Below, piece after piece: positions 10,054 to 22,702 of a stretch of DNA of 64,000 bases (position 1 is the first letter of the stretch; each line of letters begins with the position of its first letter). Under the pieces are notes generated by a model. It saw nothing but the letters and a program-made list of their open reading frames with translations. It was not told the DNA's origin and did not search any database. Where the stretch lies: assembly GCF_020520425.1 (NCBI RefSeq), contig NC_079487.1, forward strand, positions 131,214,385 to 131,278,384. Reading direction: 5' to 3'. The translations under genes and the position numbers were made by a program. Source of the stretch: Spinacia oleracea (Eukaryota; Streptophyta; Magnoliopsida; Caryophyllales; Amaranthaceae).

Positions 10054-12613
10054 CTCGTCAATAGGGTCTCCAACTCTGTAGTGTTTCACTCTTTGACCGT
10101 TCACCTTAAAAGTTCCATTTTGTCTGTTCCAGAGCTCTATTGAACCATAAGGGAAAACCTTACTGACTCGGAACGGTCCCGACCTTCTAGAGCGAAGTTT
10201 GCCAGGAAAAAGTTTTAATCTAGAGTTAAAGAGGAGAACTAAGTCGCCTTCCTTAAACTCTCTTCTCAAAATATGCTTGTCATGCCATCTTTTCGTTTTC
10301 TCCTTGTACAACCTTGAACTTTCATAAGCATCTAGTCGAAGCTCATCTAGCTCATTAAGTTGTAGGAGTCTTTTCTCGCCTGCTGCTTGAGAGTCAAAAT
10401 TAAGAGCTTTGATAGCCCAAAACGCACGGTGTTCCAACTCAACAGGAAGATGACAAGCCTTACCATACACAAGTCTATATGGAGTCGTACCAATAGGTGT
10501 TTTAAAAGCAGTCCTGTACGCCCAAAGTGCATCATCAATTTTCGCAGACCAATCTTTCCTTGTTCTCGCAACCGTCTTTTCCAAGATGGTTTTGATTTCC
10601 CGGTTAGAAATTTCTACTTGACCACTAGTTTGTGGGTGGTATGATAACCCCACACGATGATGTACTCCATATTTCTTAAGCATCGCCTCAAACCGATTTT
10701 CCAAGAAATGCTGGCCTCCGTCACTAATCAACACTCGTGGTATGCCAAATCGAGGAAAAATAGTTTTCTTAAAGAACTTGCTTACCACACGAGCATCGTT
10801 GGTTGGAGTAGCTATCGCTTCAACCCATTTTGAGACATAATCCACAGCAACCAAGATATACTTGTTCCCATAGGAAGAAGGGAACGGTCCCATAAAATCA
10901 ATTCCCCACACATCAAACAGTTCAACCTCAAGAATATTATTAAGAGGCATTTCATTCCTCTTAGAGATGTTACCAGTTCGTTGACAACGATCACAAGACT
11001 TGACATGTTGATGAACATCTTTGAAAAGGCTTGGCCAATGAAAACCACACTGTAGAATCTTCGCAGAAGTCTTAGTAGTACCAGCATGTCCTCCACAAGG
11101 TAATTCATGACAATGTGAAATAATAGATGGTACCTCATTTTCTGGAATGCACCTTCGAATCACCCCATCTGCACAAGACTTATAAAGAAAAGGGTCGTCC
11201 CAGAAATGTCTTCTCACCTCCTTAAAGAATTTTTTCTTTTGCTGTGATGAATAACCGTGAGGAATAGTACCACAAGCCAGATAATTGGCTATATCAGCAT
11301 ACCATGGGATCTCTGTAGTAGCTATAACTAGGAGTTTCTCATCAGGAAATGAATCATCAATAGGGAGATCCTCGTCACTTTCACCCTCAAGGACAAGTCG
11401 GGAGAGATGATCAGCAACAACATTTTCGGCTCCCTTCTTGTCCCTAATTTCCAAGTCAAATTCTTGGAGTAGCAAAATCCAACGAATCAAACGAGGCTTA
11501 GCATCTTTCTTACTCATCAAGTACTTCAGTGCTGCGTGATCCGTGTGAACTATCACCTTCGATCCAACCAGATAGGACCGAAACTTCTCCATAGCATACA
11601 CTACTGCTAATAACTCTTTCTCTGTTGTGGCATAGTTCATTTGTGCTGGAGCAAGAGTCTTGCTCGTATAGTAGATTGCATGTAGCTTGCCATCCTTCCT
11701 CTGGCCCAACACTGCCCCCACTGCATAGTCACTGGCATCACACATGATCTCAAATGGAAGATTCCAGTCAGGTGACTGAATGATAGGGGCAGATATGAGA
11801 GCTTGCTTTAACCTGTCAAAAGCCTCAGTGCAAGCATCAGTAAAAACAAAGGGGACATCTCTGCATAAGAGTTCGGTTAGAGGCCGAGCAATTTTTGAAA
11901 ATTCCTTGATAAAACGACGATAAAAGCTCGCATGACCAAGGAAACTCCTTACCCCTTTTACGGAGTTGGGAGGTGGTAAGCGCTCAATGACCTCTATCTT
12001 TGCTCTATCAACTTCGATGCCCCTATGAGAAACAACATGACCTAAAACGACTCCCTGTTGTACCATGAAATGGCACTTTTCCCAATTGAGAACTAGATTG
12101 ACTTCTTGACATCTATGGAGCACCTTTTCCAAATTATCAAGACAAACATCAAAAGATGTTCCATAGACAGAGAAGTCATCCATAAATACTTCCATAGAGT
12201 TCTCAATAAGACCTGAGAAAATTGCCATCATGCATCTTTGAAAGGTGGCAGGAGCATTACATAATCCAAATGGCATCCTACGATAAGCATAAGTACCATA
12301 AGGGCATGTGAAAGTAGTCTTTTCCTGATCGTCAGGATGGATAGGAATTTGGAAAAAGCCTGAATATCCATCTAACCAACAGAAAAAGGAATGCTTTGCC
12401 AACCTCTCTAACATCTGATCAATAAATGGGAGGGGGAAATGATCTTTTCGGGTGGCTTTATTCAATCTCCTATAATCAATGCACATGCGCCACCCTGTCA
12501 CAGTTCTAGTGGAAATTTGCTCACCTTTATCATTCTTGACAACGGTCATACCTCCTTTTTTTGGAACTACTTGCACCGGGCTAACCCACTTACTATCTGA
12601 GATAGGGTAGATT
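10054..12613 (-). CDS. Athila pol: reverse transcriptase, RNase H, integrase (fossil fragment)
   Basis: Reading right to left: RT with [33 protein letters not shown] and FMDDFSVYG (about 12180-12500); RNase H with [14 protein letters not shown] and [10 protein letters not shown] (about 11520-11750); integrase zinc finger [13 protein letters not shown]...CDRCQ (about 10985-11115); integrase core [21 protein letters not shown] and [15 protein letters not shown] (about 10590-10900). The first part of the RT lies on the other side of the inserted gag-only element, and the left end abuts the Copia right LTR. Enzyme order and motif wording match the Athila lineage. Confidence 0.9.
12609..12613. repeat. 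Target-site duplication AGATT (left)
   Basis: AGATT directly precedes the TGTAAC start of the left LTR. The identical AGATT follows the right LTR at 19767-19771. A 5-bp duplication is normal for Ty3/Gypsy integration. Confidence 0.9.
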
Positions 12614-15073
12614 TGTAACGCCCCGACTTTTAAACACCATTAATTAGGTTAATTACCTTTAATTAGCAGCGGAAACCCTAATTTAGTCGGAGCGTCACTG
12701 CCGTATTTCCCTTGTGGAAAATACAAGGCGACATAACCTTTTTCAATTACTAAATAAACTTTAATAAAAAATACTTTTAGCATTTGGTTAATATTAGTAT
12801 TAAAATCTAACTCAAATCATGAGATCAAACTTAGAGTTTAATTAATACATCCCTTTATTACTAATGACATAATTGTCTCTACTAAACATCGATCGTGAAT
12901 TTGATGGTTGCATCCTCACTCTAAGGCATCCCATGATCTTCTTCGTACCTAAAACAAAAGCAACATCGTGAGCCGAGGCCCAGTAACATACTACCCTAAC
13001 AGCGTAAACTCATTTCAATTCATTTTATTTACTTTGCAATCAGGGAGAATAGAACATAGTAAAACATTTTCATAAATGCAATAAAACATCATTTATAACT
13101 TGAAACCTTGATAGTTCCCATTATCTTTCTTAAAACCTTCTTTTTACTTGGTAACTGACAGGTTAGCCTTGCGGGACGTCTCCCACCTTGCGATAGTCCT
13201 CAAGGAGCACTCTCCCTTGTTGGACATACGCCCGTACCTAAATAGTTTCTCTTTTAGCTTGCGGTAACCCTCAAGGAGCACTCTCCCTTGTTGGGTGTCC
13301 CGCGGTACGGCGGTACGTGCACGACCTAGAAATAGTAACCCCACTAACTGCCAGAACCGGTTACACTTTTATTTATCATGTTTCGTATCTTATTCGTAAC
13401 TCATAAACATCATTCTTATAAAATCATTCACAAACACATTTAAATATCATCATTCATAAAACACACTTATAAACATATTTCATATCCCACAATCCTATAA
13501 AAACATATCATTATAAACATATTTCATAATCTCATAAAACACATTTCATAAGGGGATTGTGGGTGTTAGCAATAGATGTTACCTCAACCGTAGTTTATAC
13601 TTCCTGTTCGATGGATCGTTATTCCTGAGCTCCGAGTTCGATTTCTTTCACAATATTAAATCATTCAATTAAACGATTAATATTTTAAAATTAATACTTT
13701 ATAATAAGTTTATAAATAATTGAATTTACGAATTATAATTTCATAGTTTTAACGAAAATGTTATTATTAATCAAAATTTCAATCTAAATTCATATTTCAT
13801 AAATCGATTTTATACGAATATTATTTAAACCAAAACTCTGCCGAAATATATTTATAATATTATCATTAAGAATTTATTTAATTGAAATGTTTAAGTAACC
13901 GTTTATTTTTACAAAATAATTAGATTGGTAAATAATTGGGCAAAATAACAAAACTCACTTTGGGAATTTGGGCCAAGGGAATGTGGGCTTAACTTGAGCA
14001 ACAAAACAAAGTTCCAATTACTGGAACTCGTTTCCTTTGAGGGAAACAGAACACGAAGGAACAGGGGAAGCAGGGGAGGAGGGCACGCGGAGGAGCAGGG
14101 AGGAAAAGAGGGAGGTGGTGACCGGAGGTATGGGCGGCGCAAAGGCACGGAACCAGGCCGGAGAGGAGGCGACAGTGATGTGGTTTTGCGGTGGCGGAAC
14201 TGCAAGGAAAAAGGGAAGGGGGTGGTCGAACGAAACAGAGGAAAAAGTAGGGGGAGGGGTATTTCTGGTCGAACCCGGGGCGGCGCAGCGGCCTATCGCC
14301 GGGGATTGTGAGGTGGAGGTAGGTTTAGAAGGTGATGTGGTGGCCGGAGTGTGGTCGTTGTGTGGCGTGGGTGGTGCGGTAGATGCGAAGGAGCAAGGCA
14401 GGGGAGGGGAGTTGCGGGGCTGCGAGGAGAGGAGGGCAATAAGGGGTGGCTTCAGTGGTGGTGGATGCTCGAGGTGATGCTAGGCAGCCGTGATAGTGGT
14501 GATTGACAGGGGTTTTGGTGGCGGCAGCCACCGATGATGGTGGTGGTGGTTTCAACTGAATTGAATTTGAAATTGGTTTGGTTATTGAAATTGGAGTTGA
14601 TTGTATGAAGAATTGGGGCAGATTGTTGCTTTAATTTATAGTTTTAAGTAGAGTGAAAGAGAAGCTGGAGTGCTTGGGGAGCAAGGCATGAACAAGGACT
14701 GAAATGAGGGAAGAGAGGAATGAAGAAATTTCTTCATTCTTGCACGTGAAGAGAAGGAAGAGAAGAGAAGTGGAAATTGTGTTTCTTAGGGGTATTTCGG
14801 TCATTTCACAAAATTAGGCAAATTTCTGAATTTTAATTGCTATTTTAGGAAATTACTAAATATATAAATGTTTAATTAAAACAAAGTCTCGTAAAATATA
14901 TCGTTAACGAAAAATAAATAAATTTTCGTTTATAAATTTATCATTTAAAATAAACCGTAAAAACGTTTAAAATAACGAAATTTTTAAATTATTTCTAATA
15001 ATTGAAACGAAATTACGTTAATAAAATATTATTAATTTTTAATAAACGAGTTTAAAAGTTTCGGGGTATTACA
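12614..15073 (-). repeat. TR-GAG-like element, 3' LTR (2460 bp)
   Basis: Direct repeat of 17307-19766. It contains a duplicated CTCAAGGAGCACTCTCCCTT block 73 bp apart (13198 and 13271), an AT-rich middle, and a G-rich, purine-loaded island at about 14030-14560 that is open in several frames. Confidence 0.95.
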
Positions 15074-15087
15074 TTCCTACCCCCTTA
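15074..15087 (-). promoter_or_regulatory. Polypurine tract of the gag-only element
   Basis: On the minus strand AAGGGGGTAGGAAT immediately precedes the TGTAATACCCC start of the 3' LTR, the position and composition of a plus-strand primer tract. Confidence 0.75.
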
Positions 15088-15858
15088 GAAAAAGTTTCGT
15101 CCTCGAAACTTGAATTGATCGTTGAAAGTTGAAAATATTTGAATAAAAGTACCAAGATCTCACAATTTCATTCCAATTCCGACATTGTCTAGCCTACATT
15201 CCGCCATCTTCTTTAATGACTCCGCTTCAACTCAAGACCTAGAATCGAAGAGTAAAGAATACAAAAGGGGCAAAATTATATATCGACCCTTAATCGTCAT
15301 TAAGGTCAATTACATTCTGCCAGCATCTTTCGTACCTCCACTTTACTTCATAAAATAGGATCGAGGAGCAGAGAACATAAAAGGGGCAAACTTGTTAGCT
15401 TAGACTAGGCTCCCATTTTACTTTGTGATATCTTGTTTGAAAATATTTTTCTTACCAAAAATAGTAATATTTAATGCAAAATTTATGACTTTGAAAATGA
15501 GAATAAATATTTATCTAACAATTGCAATACTCAAATAATTCGTAAAAGTCATTTATTATAACAATCTCATACTCTGAGCTCAGGAGAACCTCCATCGAAG
15601 ACGACTTTCATACGTAACGATTTGTTATTACCAATACAATCATGTCAGCATAAACATAATCCATAAAGCATATCTTAAACACATAATTCTTTAATTGAAA
15701 ATTTGATACATAAGCATAACATTCATATATCTAATGATGGTAATACATCTTAGTTTGATACTTGATTAGCGCATATTACTTTCAAAATTTCCATCATTTA
15801 GTTTAGACTATTTTTTTCTAGATGTTCGATCACGCGTTTTCAAAAGATCATTCATTCT
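15088..15858. other. Non-coding interior of the gag-only element, downstream of gag
   Basis: AT-rich sequence between the gag stop and the purine tract. It has two related blocks near 15220-15290 and 15310-15400 (CAATTACATTC / AGGGGCAAA-type phrases). I find no protease, RT or integrase motif on either strand. Confidence 0.6.
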
Positions 15859-17037
15859 TTACTCCATACTAGCGAAGTCGTCATTGTCATTTGCGTCATC
15901 GCCTTTTCCTTGCATTAAAAACACTCTTCCATTCGAAGTTGCTCCACGTGGGGGATTACGGTTGAAATTTGTAGTGCCACCATTTCCTTTGTTTTCATCG
16001 TTTCTCCTATCACCTTGCTCTCGATGTATTTGCGGACAATCTCTGATTTGGTGATCTTTGCTACCACATTTGAAGCAATCTCGCGTACCAATTCGACATT
16101 CTTTCTCAGTATGGTTCCATCTTCCACACTTGGCGCATCCACGATTCTTGTTGAAGCTTTGGTTTCCGTTATTCCCTCCTTGATAGCTGACATTGACATT
16201 TTGTTTCTTATTGTTCGGTTGATTTTCTTCGAAGCTCCCTTTTCGTTTTCCATATGTTTCTTCTCGAAGCTTGATAATTCTTTCGACGTTAATTGCTCGA
16301 TCGTACAACTCTTGGAAAGTGGAAATTCTAGAACTCGAAAGACGATCACGGATCTCAATGCTTAATCCTCCTTCAAATCGATTCATCCTTTGCCTATCAG
16401 TAGTCACCAGGTCAGGGGCAAATCGAGCAAGCTCATTGAATTTCACTGCATATTCCAGAACATTCTTCTTTCCTTGACTCAATTTGATAAATTCCGATTC
16501 CATTTGCAGTTGCAGAGAATAGGGATAAAATTGTTCCCGCATAGCTTCCGTCAGTTTTTCCCAACCAAAACCAGGCTCATTTTGGATTCCTTTAACACTT
16601 TTCCACCACAGGTTGGCTTGTCCTTTCAAGTAAAAGACAGCATAGTTGACCTTCCATTTCTCGGGGCATTGAGTTGCATCAAATAATTTCTCCATATCGC
16701 TAATCCATTCCTCAAATTCAGTAGGGTCTGGTTTGCCATCATAGGTAGGGGGTTTATGAGAAGCGAACTTCTTGAACATGTTGGAGCATTCTTCTTGCTC
16801 TGACCTTGGCTTTTGACGATTTCCTTGCAGAAGTTCCGACATTATCAATCTCATTAAATCCATTCGATTATCGCTTGTTTCTCCTGGAGTGTCCCCGAAA
16901 ATGGGATCCTTGCGCAATTCTTCAATTCTTTCTTGCATTCCTCCCAGCGCTAATGCAGATTTGTGATTACCATTGCCATCGTTAACATCGTTATCGTTTC
17001 TAGTGCCGTCAATAGGAATATTTCCGCTTGAAGTCAT
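15859..17037 (-). CDS. Gag protein of the gag-only LTR element
   Basis: 392-residue frame. Residues about 95-190 form a retrotransposon-gag (capsid-like) domain with PPTYDGKPDPTEFEEW, VFYLKGQANLWWKSVKG and the REQFYP region. Two CCHC zinc knuckles follow near the C-terminus (CAKCGRWNHTEKEC and CFKCGSKDHQIRDC), joined by a basic Q/N-rich linker. The N-terminal 60 residues are low-complexity (N/D/G). The wording resembles gag of Ty3/Gypsy chromovirus-like elements. No protease follows; about 780 bp of non-coding sequence lies between the gag end and the 3' LTR. Confidence 0.9.
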   Translation of the reverse strand: MTSSGNIPIDGTRNDNDVNDGNGNHKSALALGGMQERIEELRKDPIFGDTPGETSDNRMDLMRLIMSELLQGNRQKPRSEQEECSNMFKKFASHKPPTYDGKPDPTEFEEWISDMEKLFDATQCPEKWKVNYAVFYLKGQANLWWKSVKGIQNEPGFGWEKLTEAMREQFYPYSLQLQMESEFIKLSQGKKNVLEYAVKFNELARFAPDLVTTDRQRMNRFEGGLSIEIRDRLSSSRISTFQELYDRAINVERIIKLREETYGKRKGSFEENQPNNKKQNVNVSYQGGNNGNQSFNKNRGCAKCGRWNHTEKECRIGTRDCFKCGSKDHQIRDCPQIHREQGDRRNDENKGNGGTTNFNRNPPRGATSNGRVFLMQGKGDDANDNDDFASME

Positions 17038-17285
17038 CGCCGATCTGATCGCAAGGATACTTCAGATAATCTTTTCTTCTTGAAATTAGACTAAGAAATT
17101 CTGCAAATCATAATAAAGAAAACATTCCCGTTGCGTTCCCCGTCCTATCACTCACACTCATTTCATTTTAACTTAGCATGATTTTAACTTATTCTTTTTA
17201 CTCATTCCTTAAAATTCTTGCTTAAAACCTAGTAAATTTTTATTTCGTGCAAAACCCGTAAAGTTTAGCACTTATGGTCGCAGAA

Positions 17286-17305
17286 CCTTGGCTCTGAATA
17301 CCAAA
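17286..17305 (-). promoter_or_regulatory. Primer-binding site of the gag-only element (tRNA-iMet type)
   Basis: On the minus strand, directly downstream of the 5' LTR, TTGGTATTCAGAGCCAAGG resembles the complement of the 3' end of initiator tRNA-Met (TGGTATCAGAGCC...) with one extra base. Confidence 0.7.
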
Positions 17306-17306
17306 C

Positions 17307-19766
17307 TGTAACGCCCCGACTTTTAAACACCATTAATTAGGTTAATTACCTTTAATTAGCAGCGGAAACCCTAATTTAGTCGGAGCGTCACTGCCGTATT
17401 TCCCTTGTGGAAAATACAAGGCGACATAACCTTTTTCAATTACTAAATAAACTTTAATAAAAAATACTTTTAGCATTTGGTTAATATTAGTATTAAAATC
17501 TAACTCAAATCATGAGATCAAACTTAGAGTTTAATTAATACATCCCTTTATTACTAATGACATAATTGTCTCTACTAAACATCGATCGTGAATTTGATGG
17601 TTGCATCCTCACTCTAAGGCATCCCATGATCTTCTTCGTACCTAAAACAAAAGCAACATCGTGAGCCGAGGCCCAGTAACATACTACCCTAACAGCGTAA
17701 ACTCATTTCAATTCATTTTATTTACTTTGCAATCAGGGAGAATAGAACATAGTAAAACATTTTCATAAATGCAATAAAACATCATTTATAACTTGAAACC
17801 TTGATAGTTCCCATTATCTTTCTTAAAACCTTCTTTTTACTTGGTAACTGACAGGTTAGCCTTGCGGGACGTCTCCCACCTTGCGATAGTCCTCAAGGAG
17901 CACTCTCCCTTGTTGGACATACGCCCGTACCTAAATAGTTTCTCTTTTAGCTTGCGGTAACCCTCAAGGAGCACTCTCCCTTGTTGGGTGTCCCGCGGTA
18001 CGGCGGTACGTGCACGACCTAGAAATAGTAACCCCACTAACTGCCAGAACCGGTTACACTTTTATTTATCATGTTTCGTATCTTATTCGTAACTCATAAA
18101 CATCATTCTTATAAAATCATTCACAAACACATTTAAATATCATCATTCATAAAACACACTTATAAACATATTTCATATCCCACAATCCTATAAAAACATA
18201 TCATTATAAACATATTTCATAATCTCATAAAACACATTTCATAAGGGGATTGTGGGTGTTAGCAATAGATGTTACCTCAACCGTAGTTTATACTTCCTGT
18301 TCGATGGATCGTTATTCCTGAGCTCCGAGTTCGATTTCTTTCACAATATTAAATCATTCAATTAAACGATTAATATTTTAAAATTAATACTTTATAATAA
18401 GTTTATAAATAATTGAATTTACGAATTATAATTTCATAGTTTTAACGAAAATGTTATTATTAATCAAAATTTCAATCTAAATTCATATTTCATAAATCGA
18501 TTTTATACGAATATTATTTAAACCAAAACTCTGCCGAAATATATTTATAATATTATCATTAAGAATTTATTTAATTGAAATGTTTAAGTAACCGTTTATT
18601 TTTACAAAATAATTAGATTGGTAAATAATTGGGCAAAATAACAAAACTCACTTTGGGAATTTGGGCCAAGGGAATGTGGGCTTAACTTGAGCAACAAAAC
18701 AAAGTTCCAATTACTGGAACTCGTTTCCTTTGAGGGAAACAGAACACGAAGGAACAGGGGAAGCAGGGGAGGAGGGCACGCGGAGGAGCAGGGAGGAAAA
18801 GAGGGAGGTGGTGACCGGAGGTATGGGCGGCGCAAAGGCACGGAACCAGGCCGGAGAGGAGGCGACAGTGATGTGGTTTTGCGGTGGCGGAACTGCAAGG
18901 AAAAAGGGAAGGGGGTGGTCGAACGAAACAGAGGAAAAAGTAGGGGGAGGGGTATTTCTGGTCGAACCCGGGGCGGCGCAGCGGCCTATCGCCGGGGATT
19001 GTGAGGTGGAGGTAGGTTTAGAAGGTGATGTGGTGGCCGGAGTGTGGTCGTTGTGTGGCGTGGGTGGTGCGGTAGATGCGAAGGAGCAAGGCAGGGGAGG
19101 GGAGTTGCGGGGCTGCGAGGAGAGGAGGGCAATAAGGGGTGGCTTCAGTGGTGGTGGATGCTCGAGGTGATGCTAGGCAGCCGTGATAGTGGTGATTGAC
19201 AGGGGTTTTGGTGGCGGCAGCCACCGATGATGGTGGTGGTGGTTTCAACTGAATTGAATTTGAAATTGGTTTGGTTATTGAAATTGGAGTTGATTGTATG
19301 AAGAATTGGGGCAGATTGTTGCTTTAATTTATAGTTTTAAGTAGAGTGAAAGAGAAGCTGGAGTGCTTGGGGAGCAAGGCATGAACAAGGACTGAAATGA
19401 GGGAAGAGAGGAATGAAGAAATTTCTTCATTCTTGCACGTGAAGAGAAGGAAGAGAAGAGAAGTGGAAATTGTGTTTCTTAGGGGTATTTCGGTCATTTC
19501 ACAAAATTAGGCAAATTTCTGAATTTTAATTGCTATTTTAGGAAATTACTAAATATATAAATGTTTAATTAAAACAAAGTCTCGTAAAATATATCGTTAA
19601 CGAAAAATAAATAAATTTTCGTTTATAAATTTATCATTTAAAATAAACCGTAAAAACGTTTAAAATAACGAAATTTTTAAATTATTTCTAATAATTGAAA
19701 CGAAATTACGTTAATAAAATATTATTAATTTTTAATAAACGAGTTTAAAAGTTTCGGGGTATTACA
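17307..19766 (-). repeat. TR-GAG-like element, 5' LTR (2460 bp)
   Basis: Same sequence as 12614-15073 as far as I can see by eye. It starts (minus strand) TGTAATACCCCG and ends GGGGCGTTACA. It is followed on the plus strand by the AGATT duplication. Confidence 0.95.
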
Positions 19767-19771
19767 AGATT
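19767..19771. repeat. Target-site duplication AGATT (right)
   Basis: Exact copy of 12609-12613, immediately outside the right LTR. Confidence 0.9.
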
Positions 19772-22560
19772 ATACCTGCATCAAGCAATTTAACAACTTC
19801 TTTCCTGACTACATCCCTCATGTTAGGATTAAGTCTCCTTTGAGGTTCAATAGAAGAAGCATGGTCGTCCTCAAGAATGATTTTATGCATGCAAAATGAA
19901 GGGTTAATCCCCTTAATATCATCAATGGTGTACCCAATGACATTCTTATATTTTCTCAAAACAGTAAGCAATTGCTCAATCTGAATGTCATCAAGTTCAG
20001 CATTAACAATAACAGGGTATGTATCATTAGAACCCAAGAAAACATACTTCAAATTAGAGGGAAGGGGTTTCAACTCTACCTCAGGAGGCGTGGAACTCTC
20101 CTTATATTCTCTCGGTTTCAACACCTCCTTGATAGGATTTTCAGATGCTAAAGCTCGTGTCTCTTCCAAGAGCCTCTTGTACTCCCTAGTCTCCCAATCC
20201 TCTTCATTTGCACTGCCCATCAAGACTGTCTGTAGCGAATCATCAAGTTGCAAACTGAAATCCTTAGCTTCTATCGCCTCATCAAGAGCATCCACCCTAT
20301 AGATAGTTTCTCCCATAGAAGGAGAACCCATGGAGTTTGTGAGTGTATACTCCATCTTCTCATCACCCACTTCAAAGGTGATCTTCCCATTCTTCATATC
20401 AATTATGGCTCCAGCAATGGCCAAAAAGGGTCTTCCAAGTATGATGGGAACCTGTGCATCTTCCTCCATTTCCATCACAACAAAATCACATGGAATGAAG
20501 AATTTTCCTACTCGGAGTGGAACATCTTCAAGAATACCAAGGGGAAACTTAACTGTTCTATCCGCCAGTTGTAGGGAGATGCGTGTGGGCTTCAGTTCAC
20601 CCATATTAAGCCTCTTGCAGATTGACAAGGGCATAAGACTCACACTTGCCCCAAGATCACATAATGCTTTCTTGATCTCAATATCACCAAGCTTGACAGG
20701 AATAGAATAACTGCCTGGATCTCCTAGCTTCTTTGGAAGCTTGTTCTGCAAAATGGCACTACACTCAGCTGTCAATGAAACAGTTGTATTCTCTTCAATC
20801 TTCCTCTTATTTGAGAGCATGTCTTTTAAGAACTTAGCATAAGAAGGCATCTCTGAGATAGCATCCAGGAAAGGGATGTTGATGTGCAGCTTCTTCAGGA
20901 CCTCAAGGAACTTCCCATATTTCTTCTCTAGCTTAGCCTGTGCTAGTCTCTGTGGAAAAGGAACAGGTGGCTTGTATGGCTCAATGGGAGAAACAATCGG
21001 TTCCTTTTTTTCTTCTTCAACCACTTTTTCAGATTCATCTTTCTCTTCTTCTACCACAATCACTTTCTTTTGAGGTTCCTTTGGTGGAAGGTCTTCTAAC
21101 ACTCTACCATTCCTCAAAGTCACAGCATTCATCTGGCCCTTAGGCGGTTGCTCAGTATTTCCCGGAAATTGGCCTGGAGTCTTTGAGAATTGACCTACTT
21201 GGTGAGCAAGTTGACTTATCTGACTCTCCATGAGCTTGTTCTGAGCTTGAATTTGTTGAATTGAGGTAGCAAGGAAATCGTTTTGCTTCATCTGCCCTTC
21301 CCAATACTTGTCTTGCTTAAGTTGTGAGGCAGCAAGAGACTCAACCATAGCTTCCAAATTGGACTTTGGTTGTGGAGGGGCCTGATGATTGAAAGATTGT
21401 TGGTTGAAAGGTGGTCTAGCTTGAAAACCTGGAGGTTGATTGAAGTTGTTGCGTGGTGGTGGTGGATTAAGCTGATTTTGAGTGTTCTTGTATGAGAATG
21501 CAGGATTTTGCTTCCACCCCTCGTTGTATGTATTGGAATAAGGATCAAATGGCCGTCTCTGGTTATTGTTGTTGTAAAGAGCATTGGCTTGTTCAATTGT
21601 CAACCCAACATTATTGATTTGACAATCATTAGCAATATGTCCTTGTATTCCACATACTTCACATGAAGCTACCGTAGATGACCCAGTTTGAAATTGATCA
21701 AACTTTTGAGATAGTGCCTGCACAGTACTGGTCAACATGGTTAAAGCATCAACATTATATTTACCTCCCTTTTTAGCACTGTTCCGACCACCTGGGTGAT
21801 AGTTGTCATTAGCTGCCATTTTCTCAATTAATGCCTTAGCTTCAGATGGAACCTTTGCAGTGATAGAGCCACCTGATGCAGCATCAATGTAGATCCGATA
21901 CTCATGTGTCAACCCATTATAGAAAGCTTGGATCAAGAGCCACTCTGGAATCCCGTGATGAGGACATTGCCTTTGCAAACGTTTAAATCTTCTCCAGGAC
22001 TCATACAATGACTCATCTTCAGCTTGACGAAAGGTGGTTAACTCATTTCTCATTCTAGAAGTCTTCTCTTGGTCCAGAAATTTCACCAAGAATGCCTTGA
22101 CCAATTTATCCCATGTATCAAACGAGCCTGTACCTTCATATTTCAACCACTCCTTGGCTCTATCCCGCAGAGAAAAAGGGAAAAGTCGTAGCCTAATGGC
22201 CTCATCAGTGACATTGTTGATCTTCATAGTGTCACACTTCTCCAGAAAGTTATCAATATGACCTACAGGACAGTCATTAGGCGAGCCTGAGAATGAATCA
22301 TTGGAGATGAACTGAATAAATTGAGGCTTCAGTTCAAAGTGTGCAGCAGTGACAGCTGGTCTGACAATACTAGAAAGTACACCAGTAGTTGTGTCTGGTA
22401 TACCATATTCCCAGAGAGATTTGGCTGGTACTTCGTCACCCTTTGTATCCTTCTTCTTGTTCTTGTTCTGTCTCCTTCTACCCCCTTGCTTGCGTGCAGT
22501 GGCCTCGATTTCAAGATCAATAGGAATCAAATTCTGTGAGCCTGCACGTCGAGTTTGCAT
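19772..22560 (-). CDS. Athila gag-protease (fossil fragment)
   Basis: Reads from 22560 leftwards. It opens MQTRRAGSQNL. Gag domain with FSGSPNDCPVGHIDNFLEKC and LFPFSLRDRAKEWL (about 22140-22300) and ESWRRFKRLQRQCPHHGIPE; one knuckle CEVCGIQGHIANDC (about 21630-21670). A Q/N/P-rich linker follows, then a K/E-rich acidic segment. The aspartic protease has CDLGASVSLMPLSIC and VPIILGRPFL (about 20420-20680). The frame leads into the first part of RT, where the gag-only element is inserted. The domain set and the D-L-G-A-S form of the protease site are Athila hallmarks. Confidence 0.9.
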
Positions 22561-22680
22561 GCAACAAAGGAAACTGGAAACAAAATATCAGATAAACAAG
22601 GAGCAATAGCCGAAGCCACTAACCAAATCAAAAATACTTAGTAGAAATAAATCAAAAATAACTAATTTAATACCGTTAGT
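22561..22680 (-). other. Athila short leader between primer site and gag
   Basis: About 120 bp between the tRNA-Asp-type primer site and the gag ATG; no other feature. Confidence 0.6.
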
Positions 22681-22697
22681 CCCCGGCAACGGCGCCA
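22681..22697 (-). promoter_or_regulatory. Athila primer-binding site (tRNA-Asp type)
   Basis: Minus strand TGGCGCCGTTGCCGGGG, five bases inside the LTR end. This sequence is the classical primer site of Athila elements, complementary to the 3' end of tRNA-Asp. Confidence 0.9.
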
Positions 22698-22702
22698 AAA
22701 TT

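Larger units (their letters stand above)
12614..19766 (-). mobile_element. Gag-only (TR-GAG-like) LTR retrotransposon
   Basis: Two 2460-bp LTRs (12614-15073 and 17307-19766), offset by 4693 bp, flank a 2233-bp interior with a single gag frame. On the minus strand the LTRs run TGTAATACCCCG...GGGGCGTTACA, and a 5-bp duplication AGATT flanks the element. The LTR copies appear identical by eye, so the insertion is recent. There is room for gag only, with no protease, RT or integrase, so it must have used enzymes of another element. Such elements are known as TR-GAGs; assignment to that class is inference from architecture. Confidence 0.93.

Noticed and set aside
13909-14555. Frames of 76-146 codons in the gag-only element's LTR (also 18602-19248)
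   Set aside because: Low-complexity Gly/Arg/Glu or Pro/Ser products on both strands inside an LTR; no homology recognised.
22321-22609. Plus-strand frames opposite the Athila gag
   Set aside because: Antisense shadows of the gag frame.
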